Shown: one piece after another, positions 1-7,600 of the stretch
How positions within the stretch are numbered: the stretch's first letter is position 1
How the letters are laid out: the number at the start of each line of letters is the position of its first letter
Source of the DNA: Candidatus Heimdallarchaeota archaeon
GTDB lineage: Archaea > Asgardarchaeota > Heimdallarchaeia > Heimdallarchaeales > Kariarchaeaceae
Assembly: GCA_029882335.1 (NCBI GenBank)
Contig: JAOUKW010000181.1
Span: forward strand, 1-8,132
Reading direction: 5' to 3'
Length of the DNA stretch: 8,132 bases
The notes under the pieces: model-generated
What the model was told of the DNA's origin: nothing
What the model saw: the letters and a program-made list of their open reading frames with translations, nothing else
Databases searched by the model: none
Translations under genes and position numbers: made by a program

Positions 1-2
1 TC

Positions 3-1337
3 TCTCAAAGATTAAATTTACAAAAAGTAGATTCCATTGCTAATTTGCAAAAGAACTTAAAAGAATATTATGCCACATATCCAAATAAGAATGAAGATCA
101 CTGGATTATTGGACATAATTGGGATCAAGATTACATGAAGGATAATCGATATCCAGACCGATATGATCTTGATGTCATCATATCAAAACAACCAGTTCTA
201 CTCTATAGAGGATGTAATCATATCGCAGTACTAAATTCCAAGGCATTACAACTATTAAATATTGATAAAGATAGTATTGATCCGGTTGGGGGTCAAATCG
301 ATAAAGACATTCAAGGATTGCCAACAGGCATACTCCGCGAAAATGCTCTAGGTGTAGTCTATGGATTTATAGATCGTCAAGAAAATGAAAATCGTAAAAA
401 TTTTTATGAAATGGGTTTAAATCATTGTCTAAATGTCGGATTAACTTCAATACAAACAAATGATTCAAATGCGTGGGAATATTACAAATCAATTCAAGAG
501 GAGGGTAATCTTCCCATAAGAGTATATCTTACCTTAATGTATTCTGATATTACGTCAGGAAACTATCCAAAAGCTTCTACACAATTAGGATTGTTAAAAT
601 GTGATCGTGTAAAGTTTTTTTCTGATGGGTCTTTAGGTGCATCAACTGCTGCGATGAATGATCCCTATGAGGGTGAAATTCACAATGGCATTCCAATATA
701 CACTGAGGAAGAATTAACTCGTCTAGTTAGTGAAGTTAAATCATTAGGTTTTAGACCAGAAATCCATGCAATTGGAGATAAAGCCGCAGAAATATCCATT
801 AATTCCATGATAAATGGAAATGTCCTCCCCGATGATCGTGGAATATTAACTCATTGTCAGATTTTAAGCCAGTCAATTATAAATAAAATGGCAGAACACA
901 ACATAATTGCTAATATACAGCCATCCTTTGTTACAACAGATTCAAAGTGGATCGAAAAACGAATTGGGACTGGAGAACGTTTGAAATATGCATATGCTTG
1001 GAAAACATTACTTAAAAATAATGTACCTGTTGCTGGAGGTTCTGATGCTCCAATTGAAGATCCAAATCCATTATTGGGGATGTATTCTGCAATATATCGG
1101 CTTGATCCCGATGGTATTCCGTGGAGACCTGAAGAATGCATCTCATTTGAAGAGGCAATAGCTATGTATACAGTCGGCGGTTCATATGCTCAAAAGGAAG
1201 AAAGTCGACTGGGGTTGATTAAAGCGGGTTATTTGGCAGATTTCATAGTCTTAGATCATGATGTTCATTTGTATCCTGAGCAATTACCACAAACTAGTGT
1301 GCTTCAAGTATGGGTTAATGGTATTCGTCGGAAATAA
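3..1337 (+). CDS. YtcJ-like amidohydrolase (amidohydrolase family 3), N-terminus cut by the left window edge
   Basis: This is a metal-dependent hydrolase of the YtcJ/amidohydrolase-3 family, whose characterised members cleave amide or formamide bonds; the substrate cannot be told from sequence. The reading frame stays open to the left edge, and the residues before the TTG at 45 (about 14 codons) continue a family-like helix, so that TTG is an internal leucine rather than the start. Numbering from that codon, family landmarks are WIIGHNWDQ (20-28), a substrate-side NHIAVLNSKAL stretch (58-68), GILREN (95-100), VKFFSDGSLGAST (189-201), HAIGD (241-245), THC (269-271, replacing the commoner EHA) and GGSDAPIEDP (331-340). 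H241, H270 and D334 are the expected metal or catalytic residues. The C-terminal LGLIKAGYLADFIVLD (389-404) is the typical return to the beta-sandwich. About 445 residues are visible against roughly 530-550 usual, so the missing part should include the first beta-sandwich strands and the HxH metal motif. It is convergent with the acetyltransferase gene, with no bases between the stops. Confidence 0.9.
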   Translation, partial: SQRLNLQKVDSIANLQKNLKEYYATYPNKNEDHWIIGHNWDQDYMKDNRYPDRYDLDVIISKQPVLLYRGCNHIAVLNSKALQLLNIDKDSIDPVGGQIDKDIQGLPTGILRENALGVVYGFIDRQENENRKNFYEMGLNHCLNVGLTSIQTNDSNAWEYYKSIQEEGNLPIRVYLTLMYSDITSGNYPKASTQLGLLKCDRVKFFSDGSLGASTAAMNDPYEGEIHNGIPIYTEEELTRLVSEVKSLGFRPEIHAIGDKAAEISINSMINGNVLPDDRGILTHCQILSQSIINKMAEHNIIANIQPSFVTTDSKWIEKRIGTGERLKYAYAWKTLLKNNVPVAGGSDAPIEDPNPLLGMYSAIYRLDPDGIPWRPEECISFEEAIAMYTVGGSYAQKEESRLGLIKAGYLADFIVLDHDVHLYPEQLPQTSVLQVWVNGIRRK

Positions 1338-2237
1338 TTAAAAATTTTTTTGCATTTTAAATATAGTTAGGACTTCTGTAAAACCAAGAGATTTGTATAG
1401 ATGTAAAGCATTGTTATTTTCAGTGGTTACCCATAGACTCATTTCTTCATATCCTTTTTGTATTGACCTCAAAATACACCATGTCAATAGTTTTCTACCT
1501 AATCCCTGATTTTTATACAGGCTACGAAGACCTATTATTACCACAAAAGGTATGTTTTCAGATATCGTACACATAACTGCACCTTGTACATAGTTTGTGT
1601 CTTTTTCTAAAATTACACCTGATAATTCAGGAATGAACTTGCCAAAATTACCATTAATAATGGATTCAATTGCTGATCTGGCAATATTTGGTCCAAACAT
1701 ACCTATTTTTTCATCAATACTACCACGATATGCGTCAATAAATGTGTTTACAACTTGATGAAAATGAATTTTACTATAATCCACTATAATGGTTTCATCT
1801 ATTGGTACTGGACTGAAATCCGCAAATTTGATTAGTAATTTCTTTCTTGAGTAATCAATCATAAATTCTTTTTCTATAAGAAAATGCAGAAAGTCTTGAT
1901 GAATTGTCGCTTCTAATTTATTAAAGTTCCAACTGCTAGTGTCTAAGCATATTTCATCTAATATCTTGGGGATTTCAACTGGTGATACTGCATCATCTAA
2001 ACCTAATGCATAAAAAAGTCCCCTTACAATTCGGACAACTCCAATTTTCTCTGAATTTCTAAGTATCCAACAATGATCTATGTGATAATTACCTTTAATC
2101 CTATTAATTTCCTGTTCTACATCTCGTCTTTCAATTTCTTTTACCCATTTAAACGATGCAAGCACAAATTCTTTGATTTGATCCTTTTTTCCACTTATCA
2201 TCTCTAAAGAATATGTGGATTTTTGAATCGAAACCAT
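1338..2237 (-). CDS. GNAT family N-acetyltransferase, probably two tandem GNAT domains
   Basis: The C-terminal half (about residues 148-299) is a recognisable GNAT acetyltransferase, which moves an acetyl group from acetyl-CoA to an amine. The acetyl-CoA pyrophosphate loop is K242-N-Q-G-L-G247 within LYKNQGLGRKLL, a variant of the R/Q-x-x-G-x-G/A motif. It is followed by the typical helix, then N274 and NNALHLYKSLGF (275-286) of motif B. An FIDAYRGSID segment (167-175) and FGKFIPELSGVI (198-209) match a GNAT subfamily that I recall as common in archaea. The N-terminal half (about 12-138) ends in FLIEKEFMIDYSRKKLLIKF, which resembles the last strands of a GNAT fold but lacks a clear CoA-binding loop, so I infer a degenerate first domain. 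The acceptor substrate is unknown. The ATG start at 2235-2237 has AGGA a few bases upstream; no better start is visible. The stop abuts the amidohydrolase stop. Confidence 0.85.
   Translation of the reverse strand: MVSIQKSTYSLEMISGKKDQIKEFVLASFKWVKEIERRDVEQEINRIKGNYHIDHCWILRNSEKIGVVRIVRGLFYALGLDDAVSPVEIPKILDEICLDTSSWNFNKLEATIHQDFLHFLIEKEFMIDYSRKKLLIKFADFSPVPIDETIIVDYSKIHFHQVVNTFIDAYRGSIDEKIGMFGPNIARSAIESIINGNFGKFIPELSGVILEKDTNYVQGAVMCTISENIPFVVIIGLRSLYKNQGLGRKLLTWCILRSIQKGYEEMSLWVTTENNNALHLYKSLGFTEVLTIFKMQKNF
1345..1351 (+). terminator. Oligo-T terminator candidate after the amidohydrolase gene
   Basis: Seven consecutive T residues begin eight bases after the amidohydrolase stop. Archaeal RNA polymerase terminates at such T tracts without needing a hairpin. 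The tract lies inside the 3' end of the opposite-strand acetyltransferase gene, where it encodes the Lys-Asn-Phe tail, so it serves both as coding sequence and as possible terminator. Similar runs occur by chance in AT-rich DNA. Confidence 0.4.
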
Positions 2238-2243
2238 TTTTCC

Positions 2244-2273
2244 TATCTACCTAATTTATCTACTTACTTAATT
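2244..2273 (-). repeat. Imperfect tandem repeat in the leader of the acetyltransferase gene
   Basis: On the plus strand TATCTACCTAATT (2244-2256) is followed directly by TATCTACTTACTTAATT (2257-2273), the second copy carrying a four-base insertion. Read in the direction of the gene, this is AATTA...GTAGATA twice, just upstream of the ATG. It may simply be slippage in AT-rich leader sequence; no function is shown. Confidence 0.45.
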
Positions 2274-2290
2274 TTTGTTATAGAAAAAAT

Positions 2291-2302
2291 ATTATATTTA
2301 AT
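2291..2302 (-). promoter_or_regulatory. Possible TATA box for the acetyltransferase gene
   Basis: On the minus strand this reads ATTAAATATAAT, an archaeal-type TATA element about 55-60 bases before the ATG at 2237. Transcription starting about 25 bases downstream would give a leader of roughly 30 bases containing the AGGA and the tandem repeat. Base composition alone makes such matches frequent. Confidence 0.3.
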
Positions 2303-2409
2303 CAATATTCAAATTTAACGGGTAATATTCCTCTTTCTGAGATACCAATATACACACATATTATGCAGATAATATTGAAACATTTAATGAATATCGATTT
2401 ATATAAAAT

Positions 2410-2835
2410 ATGAATAATGATATTGACTTACTGCAACTTCAAAATGCGATAATTGGAAGCCCAAAAGATTTGATGTCCAATTCTACTGAAATAGAAAATT
2501 CATTTAAACAAAAATCAATACGTAAAATAGTCGAGTTATACACCACCTGTAGAGCAAATAATCGAGTATACAGCAGTACATACTTGGCATTAAAAGATGA
2601 AAATCCATTTGTTAGAGTCGCTGCTGCTGATTTAATTAGTAAAACTGGAAATGCTAATTCTTTTGACTACTTATTTAAGGCTTTAGAAGATGAGGATAAT
2701 CGCCATGTTAAACAAGAAATTGCACAATGCATTAATCGTTTAGAGGCTAGACTGACTGGGCTTGTATATTCTGAAGAATATGATGATGGTGTAACTTTAT
2801 TAGACTCACTACGAAAATTAACATATACGCGTTGA
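2410..2835 (+). CDS. Small HEAT-like repeat protein
   Basis: A 141-residue, all-helical, soluble protein. Residues 56-80 (ending in NPFVRVAAADLISKTG) and 84-111 (SFDYLFKALEDED, then a second helix) have the HEAT pattern: helix A, a D/N-x-x-x-V-R/K turn, then an alanine-rich helix B. Each looks like one repeat, so this is a short two-repeat adaptor rather than a long solenoid. Such proteins usually bind other proteins; no partner or enzymatic activity can be inferred. Residues 1-45 are helical with no recognised motif, and the tail (112-141) is probably helical too. The ATG at 2410 has no Shine-Dalgarno, and a TATA-like TTTATATAA ends only a few bases before it. The real start could therefore be the in-frame ATG at 2473, which would remove 21 residues and leave the repeats intact. 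The gene abuts the IscA-like gene tail to tail. Confidence 0.7.
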   Translation: MNNDIDLLQLQNAIIGSPKDLMSNSTEIENSFKQKSIRKIVELYTTCRANNRVYSSTYLALKDENPFVRVAAADLISKTGNANSFDYLFKALEDEDNRHVKQEIAQCINRLEARLTGLVYSEEYDDGVTLLDSLRKLTYTR

Positions 2836-3213
2836 TTAATCAATTATTTGTTCTTCATACAAATTACAACTGGGGCATTCGTATTTACTACCCGGTACAC
2901 AATTATATGTTGGTTTTTCGTTAATTAATGAAAATGCAGGGATTGAACCATCAAAATCAATTTTCATACCTCTTACGTATTCTAAATAGGATTTATCCGT
3001 AATTACTGGAATTCCATCTATTAAAACCTTATAATCATTTTCTCTAATTTTATCAAATTCAAGATCAAATATGAAACCAGAATATCTATCCAAAATTACT
3101 TGAATGCGGACTCCAGCCTCTCTATCTTTACTTAATTCCAATTGTCTTTTAATTTCTTCCTTCGCGTTTATTGTTAGATCAACAAATGTATCGACAGTAC
3201 CTAATCCAATCAT
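2836..3213 (-). CDS. HesB/IscA-fold (A-type carrier-like) protein with non-canonical cysteines
   Basis: A protein of 125 residues from the ATG at 3211-3213. The order of elements follows the A-type iron-sulfur carrier fold: LTINAKEEIKRQL (13-25), GVRIQVILDRYSGFIFDLEF (34-53), DYKVLIDGIPVITDKSYLEYVRGMKIDF (60-87), then FSLINEKPTYNC (94-105). In the family, the strand-turn normally reads GGCSGF and the tail CGCG, giving three cluster-binding cysteines. Here the first cysteine is replaced by Tyr (Y44, in DRYSGF) and the CGC is reduced to one Cys (C105), followed by a C-terminal C113-P-S-C116. Three cysteines are therefore present, but as C-x7-C-x2-C at the tail. This could be a carrier with relocated ligands, a zinc-knuckle protein on the same fold, or a non-cluster family member. 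A TTG at 3235-3237 would add eight residues, but the ATG fits the fold better. It stands divergent from the 106-residue gene. Confidence 0.7.
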   Translation of the reverse strand: MIGLGTVDTFVDLTINAKEEIKRQLELSKDREAGVRIQVILDRYSGFIFDLEFDKIRENDYKVLIDGIPVITDKSYLEYVRGMKIDFDGSIPAFSLINEKPTYNCVPGSKYECPSCNLYEEQIID

Positions 3214-3323
3214 ACAATAATTAAAATAGATTAACAATTAATAAAAAGGAATTTGATAAGAGACAAAAAATTATGAGTAATATTAAGTTTAGTTTTTATG
3301 AAGTTTTATTAAAATATTTAAAT

Positions 3324-3348
3324 TTGTAATGATTAAGTAAGATTACAA
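3324..3348. promoter_or_regulatory. Inverted repeat TTGTAAT-N11-ATTACAA, possible operator
   Basis: Two seven-base arms (3324-3330 and 3342-3348) form a perfect dyad with an 11-base spacer, about one helical turn between half-site edges. It lies between the divergent IscA-like and 106-residue genes, just upstream of the putative TATA region of the latter. Spacing and position suit a dimeric regulator, but AT-rich sequence yields chance dyads and no regulator is identified. Confidence 0.35.
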
Positions 3349-3365
3349 TCTAGTATATCCTATAC

Positions 3366-3382
3366 GATTAAAATTTTTAATC
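3366..3382 (+). promoter_or_regulatory. TATA-region palindrome GATTAAAA-T-TTTTAATC
   Basis: An eight-base-arm palindrome with a one-base centre, lying 21 to 37 bases before the ATG at 3403. That is where an archaeal TATA box for a leaderless or nearly leaderless transcript should be. A second small dyad, GTATA-TCC-TATAC (3353-3365), abuts it on the upstream side, where the TFB recognition element would sit. A protein bound here would compete with TBP/TFB, so repression is a reasonable inference. The alternative is an ordinary AT-rich promoter whose symmetry is accidental. Confidence 0.4.
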
Positions 3383-3402
3383 TTTAATTGTAACTATATT
3401 TA

Positions 3403-3723
3403 ATGACAACATTAGAACTGAAACCTTTTTTTGATCTATTATATCAAAAATCTAAGGAATGGGCACCAGAAACAATAATACCCAATATAAAGGAATTATC
3501 AAACATTATTGTTCCTCAATTAGAGCGTTTAACAGAAGGTAAATTTAGACATGATCGAAATGAAGCTTTAGGTTTTTTTGATGCAATTGCACAATTTTCT
3601 TCGACTGGATTATTGCTTAGTCTTGAACATTTTCAAAGTTTAATTAAAAATTATGCTCAAAGAATCAAACCATATCCACATTATTCTGGAATAAAAATAG
3701 AATTACCCGTCGAATTTAAGTGA
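3403..3723 (+). CDS. Hypothetical 106-residue protein
   Basis: I do not recognise this family. The product is small, soluble and mostly alpha-helical, with no cysteine, signal peptide or membrane segment. Visible blocks are an N-terminal amphipathic helix (LKPFFDLLYQKSKEW, 6-20), a second helix around PNIKELSNIIVPQLERLTEG (27-46), a hydrophobic helix pair around ALGFFDAIAQF and LLLSLEHFQSLIKNYAQRI (55-88), and a proline/tyrosine-rich tail PYPHYSGIKIELP (90-102). The ATG at 3403 is preceded by TATA-like sequence at the right distance for leaderless initiation and by no Shine-Dalgarno. The gene is 55 bases upstream of the TPR-like gene in the same direction, so the two may share a transcript and possibly a function. 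Its codon choice (AT-ending, as in its neighbours) and its clean promoter support a real gene. Confidence 0.6.
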   Translation: MTTLELKPFFDLLYQKSKEWAPETIIPNIKELSNIIVPQLERLTEGKFRHDRNEALGFFDAIAQFSSTGLLLSLEHFQSLIKNYAQRIKPYPHYSGIKIELPVEFK

Positions 3724-3778
3724 AAATAAATTCAAATCTGATTTCACTAGATTAAATAATGGAGTAATAAGAAATTGG

Positions 3779-4480
3779 GTGGAAATCAAAACAGAAGATA
3801 TGATGAAAAATTTCGAGGTTCTTATTAATGAAGCAAACGATCATTTTAATTCCGGAAGATTTAGGGATGCAGCTAGAACCTTTGAATATTTAGTGCAATT
3901 TTGTTTGAAAATAGAATATTATGAGGATATCATCTACTACTTGTATAAAACAATATTGAGTTGGAGTTATGTTGGTGATATAGAACAAATAATAAAACAA
4001 TATCAAAAATTAGGAATATTAGCTCTTAAAATTTCAACTCAAATCGGTTCTAATGTTTATGAAATAACAACTGATGATACAAGAAAGGTGGAGATATTAC
4101 GTTTGATTAGTGAAAATTTATACTATTTGGGAGAGATTAAGAAGAAGAAAGAATTATCTCCTAATCTTATCGATCTTTATTTGAATTTATCAATCAAATC
4201 AGAAATTAAATTAGATATTCGGATATCATACCTTGAAAAGGCAAGTGTAATCGCAGATGAAAATAATAATAAAAGTAAATCTGCTGAAATTCAAAATAAT
4301 CTTGCATCTCTATTGGAAGAGAAGGCTGATCTTAGTGAACAGACTATGGGAATTGGAAATTTGGAAATAGCTTCACATTTTTATAAAGAAGCTTCAAAAA
4401 TATATAAAAGACTTGGAAATACTAAAAAATCAAATATTTTGATGGAAAAATCAAAATTGATTTTATCTAACTCTGTATAA
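3779..4480 (+). CDS. TPR-like helical repeat protein
   Basis: A 233-residue, soluble, almost entirely helical protein with tetratricopeptide-type helix pairs. The clearest are INEANDHFNSGRFRDAARTF (16-35; the x-x-G-x-F/Y-x-x-A pattern) and, near the C-terminus, IASHFYKEASKIYKRLGN (197-214) followed by a capping helix. The middle (about 47-185) contains several more helices of similar length but weaker consensus. The arrangement resembles TPR or alpha-SNAP-like scaffolds, which bind peptides or partner proteins; no catalytic motif is seen. The start shown is a GTG; there is a GGAG at 3761-3764, rather far upstream. The ATG codons at 3800 and 3803 would remove only seven or eight residues before the first repeat and are equally possible. 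It follows the 106-residue gene by 55 bases, and an eight-T tract lies 43 bases after its stop. Confidence 0.7.
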   Translation: MEIKTEDMMKNFEVLINEANDHFNSGRFRDAARTFEYLVQFCLKIEYYEDIIYYLYKTILSWSYVGDIEQIIKQYQKLGILALKISTQIGSNVYEITTDDTRKVEILRLISENLYYLGEIKKKKELSPNLIDLYLNLSIKSEIKLDIRISYLEKASVIADENNNKSKSAEIQNNLASLLEEKADLSEQTMGIGNLEIASHFYKEASKIYKRLGNTKKSNILMEKSKLILSNSV

Positions 4481-4523
4481 TTATTAGGTTTTAACTATAG
4501 GTAATACAAATAAGGTTAAATAG

Positions 4524-4531
4524 TTTTTTTT
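4524..4531 (+). terminator. Oligo-T terminator candidate after the TPR-like gene
   Basis: Eight consecutive T residues begin 44 bases after the TPR-like stop codon, with no stable hairpin before them. This suits archaeal intrinsic termination and would separate the upstream pair of genes from ileS. TATA-like sequence (TTAATATAAAG, 4530-4540) follows directly and could start a new ileS transcript. Confidence 0.45.
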
Positions 4532-4540
4532 AATATAAAG
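4530..4540 (+). promoter_or_regulatory. Possible TATA box for ileS
   Basis: TTAATATAAAG resembles an archaeal TATA element. Initiation about 25 bases downstream would give an ileS leader of roughly 80 bases. A second AT-rich candidate (ATTTTATTAAG, about 4591-4601) would give a leader of about 25 bases. The sequence cannot decide between them. Confidence 0.3.
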
Positions 4541-4636
4541 ATTAGGTAAACAAGGATGTGTTACTTTATTACTTCTCAACTTTACAAATTATTTTATTAA
4601 GTATTATTGTAATCCTTGTTCAAAATCCTGTTTTTT

Positions 4637-4641
4637 GGTGA
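4637..4641 (+). promoter_or_regulatory. Shine-Dalgarno GGTGA for ileS
   Basis: GGTGA is complementary to the conserved 3' end of archaeal 16S rRNA and sits five bases before the ATG at 4647. It is the strongest ribosome binding site in the window. It fixes the ileS start and shows that this mRNA has a leader, unlike several neighbours. Confidence 0.75.
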
Positions 4642-4646
4642 AATAA

Positions 4647-7600
4647 ATGAGTAAATCAGTTGAAAGTAGATTTAAAGCAGTAAATCCTCAAAATGATTTT
4701 CCAAAGATGGAAGAAACAATACTTGAATTTTGGGAAAGTAATGATATATATAATAAGACTCAAAACTTAAGATCAAAAGGAAAACCATATACATGGCTTG
4801 AAGGTCCCCCTACTGCGAATAATGTTCCACATGCTGGACATGCATTGACCAGAACGCTGAAAGATATCATGTTGCGATATCAGACAATGAAAGGTAGATA
4901 TGTTATACCTCGTATTGGCGGTTGGGATTGTCACGGCCTACCTGTTGAATTAGAAATAGAGAAGACTATGGGATTTAACTCAAAGAATGATATTGAAGAA
5001 TACGGTATTGAAAAATTCAATAATTTATGCCGTGAAAGTGTATTAAAATATACCAATGAATGGGTTGAGATGTCAAAAAGAATCGGATTTTGGCTTGACC
5101 TAGAAAATTCGTATGTAACAATGACGGATGAGTATATCGAATCAGTTTGGTGGTCTTTAAAAACATTATATGAGAAAGATTTGGTTTTTAAAGGTACAAG
5201 AGTTGCCCCATATTGTGCCAGATGTGGTACTACCCTATCAAGCCATGAATTAGCTCAAGGCTATAAGGAAGTAGAAGATCCGGCACTATTTGTTAAATTT
5301 AAATCAATCGATTTTGATGATGTATCTTATATCGCATGGACAACAACTCCTTGGACTCTGCTCGCTAATGTCATGCTTACAGTACACCCTAATTTAGAAT
5401 ATGCCATAGTGGAATATGAGGGTGAAAAATTACTGATGGCAAAGGAATTAATCACCAAAGTTTTGACCAAATTACAAAAAGGAAAGAAGAAAACAACTCC
5501 AAAATATAAGGTACTTAAGACTATGAGAGGTAAAGAACTCGAAGGCAAAAAATATGAACCCATCTTTCCATTCTTCAAAGACATTGGTGGAAATGCATTT
5601 CAGGTTACTCTTGCTGAATATGTTACTGTCGAGGATGGTAGTGGTATCGTTCATTCTGCTCCTGCGTTTGGAGCAGATGATGCAGAAACTGGGAATCGAT
5701 ATGGTGCTCCAGTTTTAAAACCAGTTGGATTGGATGGGAAATTTACCAGTGATGTCCCTCCTCTACAAGGTATGTGGGTAAAGGACGCAGATAAAAAGAT
5801 AATCAAGATGTTAAAAGAAGAGAATAAACTCTTCATAAAAGAAGTTTATAAGCATAATTATCCTCATTGCTGGAGATGTGACACCGTATTACTTTATTAT
5901 GGAACTGAATCTTGGTTTATCTCTATGAGTAAATTAAGAACAAACTTAGTAAATTGTAATGATCAAATCTTTTGGCAACCTAATTATCTCAAAGAAGGAA
6001 GATTTGGTAATTTTATCTCTAATGCTGTTGATTGGAATTTATCTCGAAGTAGATATTGGGGTACTCCTCTTCCAGTATGGATATGTACAGATTGTAAGAA
6101 AGTTGAATTTATAGGAAGTAAACAAGAATTAGTAGATAAAGTTAATGAATTACCGGAAAATTTTGAATTACATCGTCCATGGGTTGATGAAGTTAATTGG
6201 CAATGTAATTGTGGTGGTAAATTTATACGAGAAGAATATGTAATTGATACATGGTATGACTCTGGAGCTGCACCCTTTGCACAATTGCATTATCCATTTG
6301 AAAATAAAGATATGTTTGAAAAATATTACCCATATAGTTGGATCACCGAGGCGATAGATCAAACTCGAGGTTGGTTTTATTCACTGTTAGCAGTTGGTAC
6401 TGCATTATTTGATAGACCCGCGTTTATGAGTGTATTATGTATGAATCATGTCCTTGCTGAGGATGGATCTAAGATGAGTAAATCAAAAGGGAATACAATT
6501 GAACCAAAAGTGTTATTCAATTTTGCAAGTGCAGATGCAACTAGATGGTATTTGAGTGCAACTCCTGCTTGGAATCCAAATCGATTTGGTAAAAATTTGG
6601 TCAGGGATGCACAAAGAAGAGTTTTGAACACCTTATGGAATGTCTATAGTTTCTTTACTACTTATATTACTATGGATAATTATGATCCATCAGAAAGAAC
6701 CGCTGTTTCAGAAAGACCCGAAATAGATCAGTGGATAATATCTCGTTTACAAAATGTAATCATGGAAGTTGATAAAGGATTGGAGGAAATTACCTTTCAC
6801 CTCAGTACAAAAGTACTTGATTACTTTATTGTAGAAGAATTGAGTAATTGGTATGTCCGACGTTCTCGTCGTAGGTTTTATGGTGGAGAGTTGACAGATG
6901 AAAAGAGAACTGGATATGATACTCTTTTTGAAGTACTAACTACAGTGGCTAAATTAATGGCACCATTTACTCCTTATCTTTCAGAAGAAATATATCAAAA
7001 TTTAGAACTAGCTGTGACACCAGATGCATTTGAATCAGTTCATATGAATTTATTACCTAGGGTGAATAAAAAGCTAATTCGTTCTGAGCTGGAAAGAAAA
7101 ATGGAACTAGTACTTTCAATCACACAGGCAGCCAGAAGTGCACGTTCGTCTGCAGACATGAAAGCAAGACAACCATTATCCGAGTTACTTATATCTTTAA
7201 ATTCAGATGTACAATTAGAAGCTGAATTCTTAGATGTTATAAAAGAGGAAATAAATGTAAAGTCATTACAAATACTAGATAGTGATGATGAATATGTCGA
7301 ATATCAAGTACAACCAATGCTGAAAGTACTCGCTCCTGTAGTTAAAGGTGCTATTACGGAAATAAAATCTCACCTTGAAAATTTGACTAGGGCTGAAGCA
7401 AAGGGAATTGTTCATTCTATAACTCGAACTGGAAAGGCATCTTTGAATATAGGAGATGATACTTGGGAATTTAATTCAGAGGAACTATTGGTCAATACAA
7501 AAGCGGCAGAAGGATTTGCTATGGGTGATTCTAGAGATGTTTCTGTTTTCCTAAATATCAACCTAACAGATGAACTTCGTCAAGAAGGGTTAGTAAGAGG

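Noticed and set aside
45..47. TTG at 45 as the start of the amidohydrolase
   Set aside because: The frame is open to the window edge and the residues before the TTG continue a family-like helix. The family also needs an upstream HxH metal motif, so the gene is truncated by the window.
857..1141. Minus-strand open frame inside the amidohydrolase gene
   Set aside because: It lies antisense to conserved catalytic motifs, has no promoter or family resemblance, and looks like a by-product of the real frame.
3214..3237. TTG start at 3237 for the IscA-like protein
   Set aside because: It would add eight residues with no family counterpart; the ATG at 3211-3213 sits at the usual distance before the first strand.
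3759..3767. Two-codon ATG-GAG-stop micro-ORF between the 106-residue and TPR-like genes
   Set aside because: Too short to support; the GGAG within it is more likely to be an incidental or weak ribosome binding site for the next gene.
4481..4646. T-box riboswitch or other known riboswitch in the ileS leader
   Set aside because: No T-box core or specifier stem is visible, and T-boxes belong to bacteria, mainly Gram-positives. Only a simple inverted repeat is seen.
5327..6631. Several minus-strand open frames of 60-85 codons inside ileS
   Set aside because: All are antisense to well-conserved synthetase sequence, with compositions expected from reverse reading and no ribosome binding site.
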